From contig NZ_JACMIA010000001.1 in assembly GCF_014252955.1 (NCBI RefSeq), positions 1,302,001-1,366,000 of the forward strand: a stretch of DNA of 64,000 bases. The letters run 5' to 3'. Both the position numbers and the translations under genes were made by a program. Shown in pieces: positions 1 to 8,098 of this stretch. Below the pieces are notes generated by a model. The model had not been told where the DNA came from and did no database searches. It saw only the letters and a program-made list of their open reading frames with translations. This DNA comes from Stappia sp. 28M-7 (GTDB taxonomy: Bacteria; Pseudomonadota; Alphaproteobacteria; Rhizobiales; Stappiaceae). Numbering within the stretch: position 1 is the first letter of the stretch; each line of letters begins with the position of its first letter.

Positions 1-1
1 C

Positions 2-316
2 TACAATGCCGCCAAGGTGGACGGGGCCAACGTCTTCCAGCGCTTCCGATGGATCACGCTGCCGCTCCTGATGCCGGTGCTCGGCGTCACCCTGGTGCTG
101 GTCATCCTGTGGGTGTTCCGCGACTTCTCGATCATCAAGGTGCTGACCGAGGGCGGGCCGCTGAAGTCGACCCAGACCCTGTCGATCATGACTTACGACC
201 AGGCCTTCGGCTTCTTCAACTTCGGCTATGCCTCGGCGGTGGGCGTCGTCACGCTGGTCATCTGCGTCGTCGCGAGCCTGTTGATGCTCGGTCGCCAGAC
301 CCGCGCCATGTATTGA
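2..316 (+). CDS. Sugar ABC transporter permease, MalF type (C-terminal part)
   Basis: The reading frame is already open at the first base, so this is the 3' end of a gene that starts before the window. The visible peptide begins with an EAA-loop-like stretch (YNAAKVDGANVFQRFRWITL), the cytoplasmic loop by which a permease contacts its ATPase. Two hydrophobic segments follow, typical of the end of a binding-protein-dependent sugar permease. The next gene starts 13 bp downstream and encodes the partner MalG-type permease, followed by the ATPase. The substrate cannot be read from the sequence; the operon context suggests a sugar or sugar acid. Confidence 0.88.
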   Translation, partial: YNAAKVDGANVFQRFRWITLPLLMPVLGVTLVLVILWVFRDFSIIKVLTEGGPLKSTQTLSIMTYDQAFGFFNFGYASAVGVVTLVICVVASLLMLGRQTRAMY

Positions 317-329
317 GAAAGGGGATCCC

Positions 330-1160
330 ATGAACCGCACACCCCTGCAAAGCCTGGCGCTCTACGGCACCGTCATCCTGCTCGCCGCGCTGATCCTGTT
401 CCCCGTCTACTGGCTGCTGGTGACGGCAGTCTCCACCTCGGCGGACCTGTCGCAACTGCCGCCCAGCTTCTGGCCGGACGATGCCCAATGGGGCACCTTC
501 GCCAAGGTCTGGGAGGAGCGGCCGATCCCGCTCTGGCTGACGAACTCGATGCTGGCGGCCATAGGCTCGGTCACCCTGTCGATGGTGGTCTCGGTGCTGG
601 CAGGCTATGCCCTGTCGCGCTTCACGATCCGCGGCGGCCATTCGCTCGGCCTGTTCATCCTTACGGCGAAGATGCTGCCGGCGACGCTGCTGGTGATCCC
701 GCTCTTCTCGATCTTCCGCAACTTCGGGATGATCGGCAGCCTGTGGACGCTGGTGCTGGCGCATTCGACGCTGATCATTCCCTTCACCACCTGGATGCTG
801 AAGGGCTATTTCGACACGATCCCGCGCGAGCTGGAACAGGCGGCGATGGTCGACGGCTGCTCGCCGATGGGCGCGATGGTGCGGGTCGTGTTGCCCGTGG
901 CAACGCCCGGACTGGCGGCGACCTCGCTCTATGCCTTCGTGCTGAGCTGGGCCGACTACGCCTATGCGCGGACCTTCCTCGTCAATGCACCGGACAGCTG
1001 GACCGCCAATCTCGGCATCACGACGATGCGCGGCGAATACAGCACCGACTGGAACGAGATCTCGGCCGCGGCCGTCTTCGTCGCCGTTCCGATCATCGTC
1101 ATCTACCTGTTCCTTGAGCGCTACCTGGTCGGCGGACTGACCGCGGGCGCGGAGAAGTAA
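330..1160 (+). CDS. Sugar ABC transporter permease, MalG type
   Basis: A 276-residue inner membrane protein with about six hydrophobic segments. Near residue 170 it has the EAA loop (IPRELEQAAMVDGCSPMGAM), the ATPase-docking motif of CUT1-type sugar permeases. The length is normal for a MalG-type subunit. It lies 13 bp after the MalF-type gene and 3 bp before the ATPase gene, so the three form one operon. GGGGA lies just upstream of the ATG. It would form the second half of the membrane channel; the substrate is unknown. Confidence 0.92.
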   Translation: MNRTPLQSLALYGTVILLAALILFPVYWLLVTAVSTSADLSQLPPSFWPDDAQWGTFAKVWEERPIPLWLTNSMLAAIGSVTLSMVVSVLAGYALSRFTIRGGHSLGLFILTAKMLPATLLVIPLFSIFRNFGMIGSLWTLVLAHSTLIIPFTTWMLKGYFDTIPRELEQAAMVDGCSPMGAMVRVVLPVATPGLAATSLYAFVLSWADYAYARTFLVNAPDSWTANLGITTMRGEYSTDWNEISAAAVFVAVPIIVIYLFLERYLVGGLTAGAEK

Positions 1161-1163
1161 TCC

Positions 1164-2270
1164 ATGGCAAATATCTCCATTCGAAACGTCCACAAGAGCT
1201 ACGGCGCGCACGAGGTGCTGAAGCCGTTCTCCCTCGAGATCGCGGACGGGGAGTTCATCGTGCTGGTCGGCCCGTCGGGCTGCGGCAAGTCGACGATGCT
1301 CAAGATCCTGGCGGGCCTCGAGCCGGCGACCGGCGGCGACATTTACCTCGGCGAGCGGGAGGTCACCGACCTTGCTCCCGGCGACCGCGACATCGCGATG
1401 GTGTTCCAGAACTACGCGCTCTATCCGCACCTGACCGTGCGCGAGAATATCGGCTTCGGGCTGAAGATGCGCGGCACGCCAAAGGCGGAGATCGAGCGCC
1501 GGGTGCTGGAGGCCGCGAGCACCCTGGAGGTGGAGAAATATCTCGAACGCCGCCCGAAGGACCTGTCCGGTGGCCAGCGCCAGCGCGTTGCGCTGGGCCG
1601 GGCCATCGTGCGCCAGCCCCAGGCCTTCCTGATGGACGAGCCGCTCTCCAATCTCGACGCCAAGCTGCGCGTCCACATGCGGGCCGAGATCGGTGCCCTG
1701 CACCAGCGCCTCGGCGTCACCACCGTCTATGTCACGCATGACCAGATCGAGGCGATGACCATGGCCGACCGGGTTGTGATCATGCGCGACGGCGAGATCC
1801 AGCAGATCGCCGATCCCGACACGCTGTTCCAGCGGCCCGACAATCTGTTCGTCGCCGGCTTCATCGGCTCGCCCGGCATGAACTTCCTTTCCGCCGATGT
1901 GGAGCGGTCGGCCGGCGGGGCGACCATCACCCTGTTCGGCAACCGGATCGCCGTCGACGAGGCGCGGCTTGCCGGCGCCTCGACCGTTATCGCCGGTATC
2001 CGGCCGGAGCATTTCCACCTCGGCGAGGGCCCCGCGACCTTCACCGTGCGCCCGAGCCTGGTCGAAAGCCTCGGCTCCGAGAAATACGTCTATTTCGACG
2101 GCGGGGCGCACATGGTCTCGGCCGGCGAGAGCGAGGACGACAAGTCCAAGGGCCTGATCGCCCGGCTCGCCCATTCCGGCCCGATGGCGGAAGATCAGGA
2201 TCTCGTCCTGTCCTTCGATCCGGCCGAACTCCATCTCTTCGATGCAATGAGCGAAAAGGCGCTGCGCTGA
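1164..2270 (+). CDS. Sugar ABC transporter ATP-binding protein (MalK/UgpC type)
   Basis: A 368-residue ATPase with all expected motifs: Walker A (GPSGCGKST, about residue 37), signature (LSGGQRQRVALGRAI, about 135), Walker B (AFLMDEP, about 155) and the H-loop (THD). The C-terminal 120 residues correspond to the TOBE/OB region of MalK-like proteins. It powers import through the two preceding permeases. Its stop codon shares one base with the start of the following dehydrogenase gene, which links transport and catabolism in one transcript. Confidence 0.95.
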   Translation: MANISIRNVHKSYGAHEVLKPFSLEIADGEFIVLVGPSGCGKSTMLKILAGLEPATGGDIYLGEREVTDLAPGDRDIAMVFQNYALYPHLTVRENIGFGLKMRGTPKAEIERRVLEAASTLEVEKYLERRPKDLSGGQRQRVALGRAIVRQPQAFLMDEPLSNLDAKLRVHMRAEIGALHQRLGVTTVYVTHDQIEAMTMADRVVIMRDGEIQQIADPDTLFQRPDNLFVAGFIGSPGMNFLSADVERSAGGATITLFGNRIAVDEARLAGASTVIAGIRPEHFHLGEGPATFTVRPSLVESLGSEKYVYFDGGAHMVSAGESEDDKSKGLIARLAHSGPMAEDQDLVLSFDPAELHLFDAMSEKALR

Positions 2271-3244
2271 TGCTGATTCTTGTCACGGGAAGCTCCGGCC
2301 GCGTCGGCCGGGCGGCGGTTGCGGCGCTGCGCGCCGCCGGCTACCGGGTGCGCGGGTTCGACCTGCGCGCGTCAGGCGCCGATCTCGACGAGGTGGTCGG
2401 CAGTTTCGATGATGCCGAGGCCTGTGCCCGCGCGGTCGCCGGCACCGAGGCGGTGCTGCACCTGGGGGCCTTCATGTCCTGGGTGGCGGCCGAGCGCACG
2501 GCGATGTTCCGCGCCAATGTGGAGGGAACGCGGGTGCTGCTCGACGCGGCGGCGCAAGCCGGCGTACGCCGCTTCGTCTTCGCCAGCTCCGGCGAAGTCT
2601 ATCCGGAGAACGCGCCGCTCTTCCTGCCCGTCACCGAGGAGCATCCGCTGCGGGCGAACAGTCCCTACGGCCTGACCAAGCTGCTCGGCGAGGATTTGGT
2701 CTCCTTCCACCAGCGCATCGGCAGTTTCGAGACGGTGATCCTGCGCTTTTCCCATACGCAGGATGCCAGCGAGCTGCTCGACCCCGACAGCTTCTTCTCC
2801 GGCCCGCGCTTCTTCCTGCAACCGCGCATCCGCCAGCAGGAGCGCATGGGCAACACCGCCGTCGCCGAACTGCTACGTGCCGCAGATCCCGGACGGCCCG
2901 CCCATGTGCTGGCCCGCAATGCCGCCGGCAAACCGTTCCGGATGCACATCACCGACACCAGGGATATGGTGAAGGGCTTGCTCTTGGCGCTGGAATCGGA
3001 CCGGGCGGCCGGCGGGATCTTCAATCTGGGTGCGACGGACCCCGTCGATTTCGCGCAGGCGCTGCCGGCGATGTCCGAAATCACGGGATTGCCCGTCGTG
3101 ACCGTTGACCTGCCCGGCGCCGGCGTCGATTACCAGACCTCGAACGCAAGGATACGCGAGACGCTGGGGTTCGAGCCGGAATGGACGATCGATCGGATGT
3201 TGCAGGAGGCGGCGCGGACATGGCGGACGCGAGCACAGGCCTGA
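2270..3244 (+). CDS. NAD-dependent epimerase/dehydratase family protein (extended SDR)
   Basis: A 324-residue extended-SDR enzyme. The N-terminus has the nucleotide-binding glycine motif (VTGSSGRVG) and the catalytic YxxxK is in SPYGLTKLLGE near residue 133. Members of this family epimerise or oxidise sugars, and uronate dehydrogenases belong to it. The next gene carries a lactonase domain, so oxidation of a sugar or uronate to a lactone is a reasonable inference, not shown directly. It is translationally coupled to the ABC ATPase gene. Its 3' end overlaps the next gene by 25 bp if that gene starts at 3220. Confidence 0.88.
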   Translation: MLILVTGSSGRVGRAAVAALRAAGYRVRGFDLRASGADLDEVVGSFDDAEACARAVAGTEAVLHLGAFMSWVAAERTAMFRANVEGTRVLLDAAAQAGVRRFVFASSGEVYPENAPLFLPVTEEHPLRANSPYGLTKLLGEDLVSFHQRIGSFETVILRFSHTQDASELLDPDSFFSGPRFFLQPRIRQQERMGNTAVAELLRAADPGRPAHVLARNAAGKPFRMHITDTRDMVKGLLLALESDRAAGGIFNLGATDPVDFAQALPAMSEITGLPVVTVDLPGAGVDYQTSNARIRETLGFEPEWTIDRMLQEAARTWRTRAQA

Positions 3245-4950
3245 GCCAGTCCCGCAAGGACGTCCCCTCCGGCACGGCGGCACTCGCCAAGGGCCTGACG
3301 CTGCTGGACATGGTGGCCGACGCGGAGACGCCGCTGCGCTTCGCCGACCTGCTGCGCCAGTCCGGCCTGCCCAAGCCCACCTTCGCGCGCATCCTGCGCA
3401 CGCTGATCGCCTTCGGCCTCGTGCGCCAGAACGAGGAGCGCGGCACCTATGTCATCGGGCCGCGCTTCCTGGAACTGTCGCACCGGGTGTGGGACACGTT
3501 CGACCTGCCGACCGCAGCCGCGCCCGAACTGGAGCGCCTGTCGGCCGAGCTCGGCGAGACGGTGGCGTTGTGCCGTCTCGATGGCGATCAGGTGCAGTAT
3601 CTCGACGAGCGCTCGGGCGACGGGCTCGGCGTCAGGGTCGATACCGGACGGCGCGTGCCGCTGCATTGCACCGCCGCCGGCAAGGTGCTGGTCGCCTTCC
3701 AGGAGCCGGGTTTCGCCCGCGCTCTGCTGGAGCGCCTTAGCCTCGACCGCTTCACGCCGCGCACCATCACCACGCTGGAGGCCTTGCAGGCCGATCTGAC
3801 GCTGACCCGCGCGCGCGGCTATTCCGTGTCGTATGAGGAGCACCTCAACGGCGTGAACTCCGTCGCGGTCGCCATTGCCGGCAAGGACGGCACGCCCATC
3901 GGCGCGCTGGTCGCGCTGGGCCCGTCGTCGCGGCTGGATGCCTCCCAGATCCACCCGGTCGGACGCGAGCTGATCGCCGCCGCCCGCAGGATCACGGGCG
4001 CGGCCGGCGCCATCGCCATCAGTTCCCGTCCGCGCCCGCGCACCAGCCAGTCGCAGACGCCGGACGATCTCGCCTGCGTGTTGCCCTGGGGCGCGCAGCT
4101 CGGCGAGGCGCCGGTCTGGGATCCGGCGGCCCGCAGCCTTTACTGGGTCGATATCCTGCACCCGGCGGTCTACCGCTTCGATCCGGCGACCGGCCTCAAC
4201 GAGACCTGCGAGACCGGCAAGCTGGTCAGCTCGGTCATGCCCTGCGGCGACGGCTCGCTGGCGGTGGCGACGCAGGACGGCATCGAGTTCCTGGACTTCG
4301 CCTCCGGCACCCTGCAGCCGCTGGTCGACCCGGAAGCGGGCATTCCCGAGAACCGTCTCAACGACGCCAAGGTCGGCCCCGGTGGGGCGATCTGGGTCGG
4401 CTCCATGCGGCTCGATGCCAGCAAGCCGAGCGGCGCGCTCTACCGGGTCGCCGCCGACGGCACGGTGACGCGCAAGGAAAGCGGCATCTCGGTCAGCAAC
4501 GGCATGGCCTGGAGCCCGGACAACCGGGTCTTCTACTTCGTCGATACGGTGCCGGGCCTGATCTACGCCTACGATTTCGAGCCCGGAAAGGGCGTCCTCG
4601 GCAACCGCCGGGTGCTTGCGCGCATCCCGGAAGGCGAGGGGCGCCCGGACGGCATCGCCGTCGACAGGGAAGGCGGCGTGTGGTGCGCGATCTGGGACGG
4701 CTGGCGGGTCAACCGCTACCTGCCCGACGGCCGGCACGAGCGCAGCATCGAACTGCCCGTACCCCGGCCGACCAGCGTCGCCTTCGGCGGCGAGGATCTG
4801 ACGACGCTCTACATCACCAGTGCCCGCACGCGCCTGCCGGCCTCGACCCTGTCCGAGGCGCCGCTGTCCGGGGGCCTCTTCGCCTGCACGCCGGGCCTCA
4901 GCGGCGTGCCGATCACCCTGTTCGACCGCAAGGGGCAAGGCGCTGCATGA
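3220..4950 (+). CDS. IclR-family regulator fused to SMP-30/gluconolactonase domain
   Basis: A two-part protein of 576 residues. Residues about 15-75 are an IclR winged helix-turn-helix (ALAKGLTLLDMV...LPKPTFARILRTL) and about 80-265 the IclR ligand-binding domain. From about 284 an SMP-30/gluconolactonase beta-propeller follows with all its usual metal-site positions: Glu in LGEAPVWD, Asn/Asp in ENRLNDAK, Asn in SNGMAWS and Asp in PDGIAVD. The start at 3220 is chosen because AGGAGG lies 10 bp upstream; a longer start at 3181 is open. The C-terminal half could hydrolyse a sugar lactone while the N-terminal half controls the operon. The stop overlaps the next gene (ATGA). Confidence 0.88.
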   Translation: MADASTGLSQSRKDVPSGTAALAKGLTLLDMVADAETPLRFADLLRQSGLPKPTFARILRTLIAFGLVRQNEERGTYVIGPRFLELSHRVWDTFDLPTAAAPELERLSAELGETVALCRLDGDQVQYLDERSGDGLGVRVDTGRRVPLHCTAAGKVLVAFQEPGFARALLERLSLDRFTPRTITTLEALQADLTLTRARGYSVSYEEHLNGVNSVAVAIAGKDGTPIGALVALGPSSRLDASQIHPVGRELIAAARRITGAAGAIAISSRPRPRTSQSQTPDDLACVLPWGAQLGEAPVWDPAARSLYWVDILHPAVYRFDPATGLNETCETGKLVSSVMPCGDGSLAVATQDGIEFLDFASGTLQPLVDPEAGIPENRLNDAKVGPGGAIWVGSMRLDASKPSGALYRVAADGTVTRKESGISVSNGMAWSPDNRVFYFVDTVPGLIYAYDFEPGKGVLGNRRVLARIPEGEGRPDGIAVDREGGVWCAIWDGWRVNRYLPDGRHERSIELPVPRPTSVAFGGEDLTTLYITSARTRLPASTLSEAPLSGGLFACTPGLSGVPITLFDRKGQGAA

Positions 4951-5714
4951 GCACGCTCGAGACGATTTTCGGACTTCATGGCCGCGTAGCGCTGGTTACC
5001 GGCTCGAGCCGGGGCATTGGCGCTGCTATCGCCGTCGGCCTTGCCGGAGCGGGGGCCACGGTGGTCGTGCACGGCCAGAGCCTGGAAGCGACGGCCGCGA
5101 CCGTTGCCGCCATCGAGGCGAGCGGCGGCACGGCGGTTGCCTTTGCCGCGGACCTTGCCGAGCGCGGCGCGGGCCGCCGACTGGTGGAGGAGGTGGAGGC
5201 CCGGCTCGGGCATCTCGACATCCTCGTCGTCAATGCCTCGGCCCAGGTCAATGCCGAACTCGCCGATCTCACCGAGGCGGATTTCGATCTGCAGGTGGCC
5301 GTCAATCTGCGCTCCACGGTGGAGATGCTGCAGGCTTGCCTGCCGCGCATGGCCGTGCGCGGCTGGGGCCGGGTCGTCAGCATCGGCTCGATCAACCAGC
5401 TGCGGCCCAAGGCCATCGTCACCGCCTATGCCGCCACCAAGGCCGCCCAGCACAACCTGATCCAGAGCCAGGCGCGCGACTATGCCCGCCACGGGGTGCT
5501 GCTCAACACGCTGGCGCCCGGCCTCGTCGACACCGACCGCAATGCGGGGCGCAAGGCGGCGGATCCGCAGGGCTGGGACGACTATGTGCGCACGCTCAAC
5601 TGGATGGGGCGGGCCGGGCAGGCCGATGAGATGGTCGGCGCGGCGATCTTCCTCGCCTCCGATGCCTGCAGCTTCATGACCGGCGAGAGCATCGTCCTGT
5701 CTGGCGGCTATTGA
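4947..5714 (+). CDS. SDR family oxidoreductase
   Basis: A classical short-chain dehydrogenase of 255 residues. It has the TGxxxGIG cofactor motif (VTGSSRGIGAAIAVGL), the variant NASAQ at the usual NNAG position, the catalytic Ser in SIGSINQ and YAATK for YxxxK, and it ends with the family-typical TGESIVLSGGY. The start overlaps the stop of the fusion gene by four bases (ATGA), so it is coupled to it. In this operon it probably oxidises a sugar or polyol to the lactone or ketone handled by its neighbours; the substrate is not known. Confidence 0.9.
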   Translation: MSTLETIFGLHGRVALVTGSSRGIGAAIAVGLAGAGATVVVHGQSLEATAATVAAIEASGGTAVAFAADLAERGAGRRLVEEVEARLGHLDILVVNASAQVNAELADLTEADFDLQVAVNLRSTVEMLQACLPRMAVRGWGRVVSIGSINQLRPKAIVTAYAATKAAQHNLIQSQARDYARHGVLLNTLAPGLVDTDRNAGRKAADPQGWDDYVRTLNWMGRAGQADEMVGAAIFLASDACSFMTGESIVLSGGY

Positions 5715-5718
5715 GCTC

Positions 5719-6078
5719 TCACGGCTTGTAGAAGATCAGCCCGGCACCGGCGACGATCAGCGTGAAGCCGGCCAGATGCGTCCAGCGCAGCGGCTCGCCC
5801 AGAAACCAGATCGAGAACACGGCGAAGACGCTGAGCGTGATGACCTCCTGGATGGTCTTCAGCTCTGCGGCGCTGAAATAGCCGTGGCCGATGCGGTTGG
5901 CCGGGACCTGCAGCACATATTCGAAGAAGGCGATGCCCCAGCTCGCCAGGATGACGATGAGGAGCGGCGAGCTCTTGAACTTCAGGTGCCCGTACCAGGC
6001 GAAGGTCATGAAGATGTTGGAGGCGAGCAGCAGGCCGATCGTGGCGAAGGGCACGTAGGAGAGATTGGCAAACGGCAT
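5719..6078 (-). CDS. DMT family protein, DUF486
   Basis: A small membrane protein of 119 residues with four hydrophobic segments, matching the DUF486 family in length and pattern (TFAWYGHLKF near the start, FLGEPLRWTHLAGFTLIVAG near the end). The frame stays open upstream to 6513, but the family homology begins at the ATG at 6078, so the short start is used. It converges on the SDR gene with only 4 bp between the stops. Its function is unknown; it resembles half of a drug/metabolite transporter. Confidence 0.8.
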   Translation of the reverse strand: MPFANLSYVPFATIGLLLASNIFMTFAWYGHLKFKSSPLLIVILASWGIAFFEYVLQVPANRIGHGYFSAAELKTIQEVITLSVFAVFSIWFLGEPLRWTHLAGFTLIVAGAGLIFYKP

Positions 6079-6376
6079 CGGGGGATCCACCGCCAGCGCA
6101 AGGACACGCCTGCCGGACGGCGCGGGCGCCCGGTACGGCATCGACCGGGTGTCCGGCGTCTGTCGCGCGCACGGCGTCTGCGACAGGGAGCGGACCGATT
6201 CGACGGCAGGAAGATAGCGCCGTTTGCCGGACGCGGAAGAGGCAAGAGGCGCCTTGCCAAGGGAAATCCTGTGAGCGTGCGTGCAGCAGGCGATATTCTC
6301 GACCGACGAGAGAATTGCCGCTAAGAGTGTTGCGGTCTGTTGATCCGTTTCTGCAAGGCAGTTGAAGGAGTTGCGC

Positions 6377-7180
6377 TTGGGCGCCGACGCAACGTCAAAG
6401 CCGCGAACGCCTCGCGGCGTCCAGTCCGTCGAAACCGGCGGCGCCATCCTGATGGCGCTGGCGCAGGCCGGTGGGCCGCTGAAGCTGAAGGACCTTGCCG
6501 AGACGCTCGGCATGGCCGCTGCGCAGCTGCATCCCTATCTCGTCAGCTTCCGCAACATCAACATGGTCGAGCAGACCGAGACCGGTCAGTATCAGCTCGG
6601 GCCGTTCGCGCTGTGGCTCGGCCTTACGCGGCTGCGCAACCAGAACGCCTATCGCGAGACGCTGCGGCGGGTTCCGGCGCTGGCCGAGGAACTGGGTCTG
6701 ATGGTGGCGATCAGCGTCTGGGGCCTGCACGGCCCGACCATCGTCTATATCGAGGAGACGGCGGCGCGCATCCACTCCAACGTGGCGGTCGGCGGCACGT
6801 TCATGCTGACCATGACGGCGACGGGCAAGATCTTCGCCGCCTTCCTGCCGAGGTCGACGACGGAACCGCTCGCCCGCGCCGAGCTGCAGGGCGTCGAGCC
6901 TTCGCTCTATGGCATCCCGATGGTCGACGAGGCGACGTTCCGCAAGGAGGTCGCCTCCGCCTGCACCAAGGGCTACTCGATCACCCGCGACGCGCCGATC
7001 CCCGGCGTCAGCGCCATTGCGGCACCGGTCTTCGACCATACCGGGACCATCCAGCTTTCGGTCACGGTGATCGGCCCGACCAACTTCATCGACCTGGCCG
7101 AGGACGGGCCCTGCCTGAAACGGCTGATCGAATTCACGAAGGACCTGTCCCGCGACCTCGGGCATATCCCGCCCGCCTGA
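6377..7180 (+). CDS. IclR-family transcriptional regulator
   Basis: An IclR-type repressor or activator of about 267 residues. The N-terminal winged helix lies at about residues 15-75 (GGPLKLKDLAETLGM...LHPYL) and the C-terminal effector-binding domain carries the usual ARIHSNVAVGG region. A TTG start at 6377 is preferred because AAGGAG ends 6 bp before it; TTG codons at 6362 and 6371 are alternatives. Its 3' end overlaps the converging DMT transporter gene by 47 bp. It is probably the local regulator of the divergent catabolic and TRAP genes at 7134-13797, an inference from position. Confidence 0.88.
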   Translation: MGADATSKPRTPRGVQSVETGGAILMALAQAGGPLKLKDLAETLGMAAAQLHPYLVSFRNINMVEQTETGQYQLGPFALWLGLTRLRNQNAYRETLRRVPALAEELGLMVAISVWGLHGPTIVYIEETAARIHSNVAVGGTFMLTMTATGKIFAAFLPRSTTEPLARAELQGVEPSLYGIPMVDEATFRKEVASACTKGYSITRDAPIPGVSAIAAPVFDHTGTIQLSVTVIGPTNFIDLAEDGPCLKRLIEFTKDLSRDLGHIPPA

Positions 7181-8096
7181 GCAGCGCGCCGGCAATGTCG
7201 AGAGACAGGACAAGGCCGCTCGCGGCTATGACGACGCCGGCCAGTTGCAGGGCGGTGGGCCATTGCCCGGCGATCGGAATGGCGAGCAGCACGGCCAGCG
7301 GCGGGATCATCGCCGGGAAGAGGCCGGCAAGCCCCGATCCCAGCCGGCCGATGGCGACCGCATAGAGAATGATCGCAAGGCTGCCGCCGAGCACCCCCTG
7401 ATAAAAGCCCTGTTCCAGCCACTTGGCAGCCGGCAGCGCCGCCGGTTCGAAGAACAGCAGATAGGCGGGCAGCAGCACGACGGTTGTCGTTGCCGAGGCC
7501 GCCCCGATGGCCTCGACCGCCGGAAGGCGCCAGCGGCCGATGAGATAGGTGAACAGCCCCCACAGCGTGCCCGAGCCGACGAAGCACAGGTCGCCGATCA
7601 GGGTCGAGGTGTCGGCCGTCTTGGACGGTGCATTGTCGGCGGCGATGGCCACCAGCCCGCCGATCAGCACGGCCATGCCGATCTTGCGGTTGGACGTCAT
7701 CTTCTGGCCGTCGAGAACGACCGGCAGCAGGTTGGCGACGATGATGGTCATGCCCGGCGAGATCACGACCGCATGCGCCAGCGGTGCGATGCCGAAACCG
7801 GTGTTGAACAGGAAGGCGAAGGGCGGGCCGATGGCGATGGTGAGCAGCGCCAGCCGGGGCAGGGTGAGGGCGCGCACGCGGGACGGGCGCATGAACATCA
7901 ATGGCACCAGCAGCAGCGCTGCCACGCCGTAGCGCAGGATGGCGAGGTCGGCGCTGGTGAAGCCGTCCGACCGGCCGATATCGACGCCGATATTGTAGAA
8001 GGCCCAGGCGATGGAGGCCGACAGGCCGAACAGGATGCCCGGCAGCAGACGACCCGGTTGTCCCGGGCCGTCCGTGTCCCTTGAGGTGGGAGGCAT
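7134..8096 (-). CDS. DMT family transporter, two EamA domains
   Basis: A 320-residue inner membrane protein with about ten hydrophobic segments arranged as two EamA repeats. The second ends in GLVLSLDIAGALL, followed by a basic tail. The start ATG at 8096 lies 2 bp downstream of the stop of the flavoprotein gene, so it is the last gene of a three-gene operon (SDR, flavoprotein, transporter). It probably exports or imports a metabolite linked to those enzymes; the substrate cannot be predicted. Its 3' end overlaps the convergent IclR gene. Confidence 0.88.
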   Translation of the reverse strand: MPPTSRDTDGPGQPGRLLPGILFGLSASIAWAFYNIGVDIGRSDGFTSADLAILRYGVAALLLVPLMFMRPSRVRALTLPRLALLTIAIGPPFAFLFNTGFGIAPLAHAVVISPGMTIIVANLLPVVLDGQKMTSNRKIGMAVLIGGLVAIAADNAPSKTADTSTLIGDLCFVGSGTLWGLFTYLIGRWRLPAVEAIGAASATTTVVLLPAYLLFFEPAALPAAKWLEQGFYQGVLGGSLAIILYAVAIGRLGSGLAGLFPAMIPPLAVLLAIPIAGQWPTALQLAGVVIAASGLVLSLDIAGALLRRAGYARGRGTGPS

Positions 8097-8098
8097 GG

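Noticed and set aside
258-2234. 658-codon minus-strand frame opposite the ABC transporter genes
   Set aside because: A shadow of high-GC coding sequence; its protein is His/Arg/Gly/Asp-rich without any domain, while the plus-strand genes have clear motifs.
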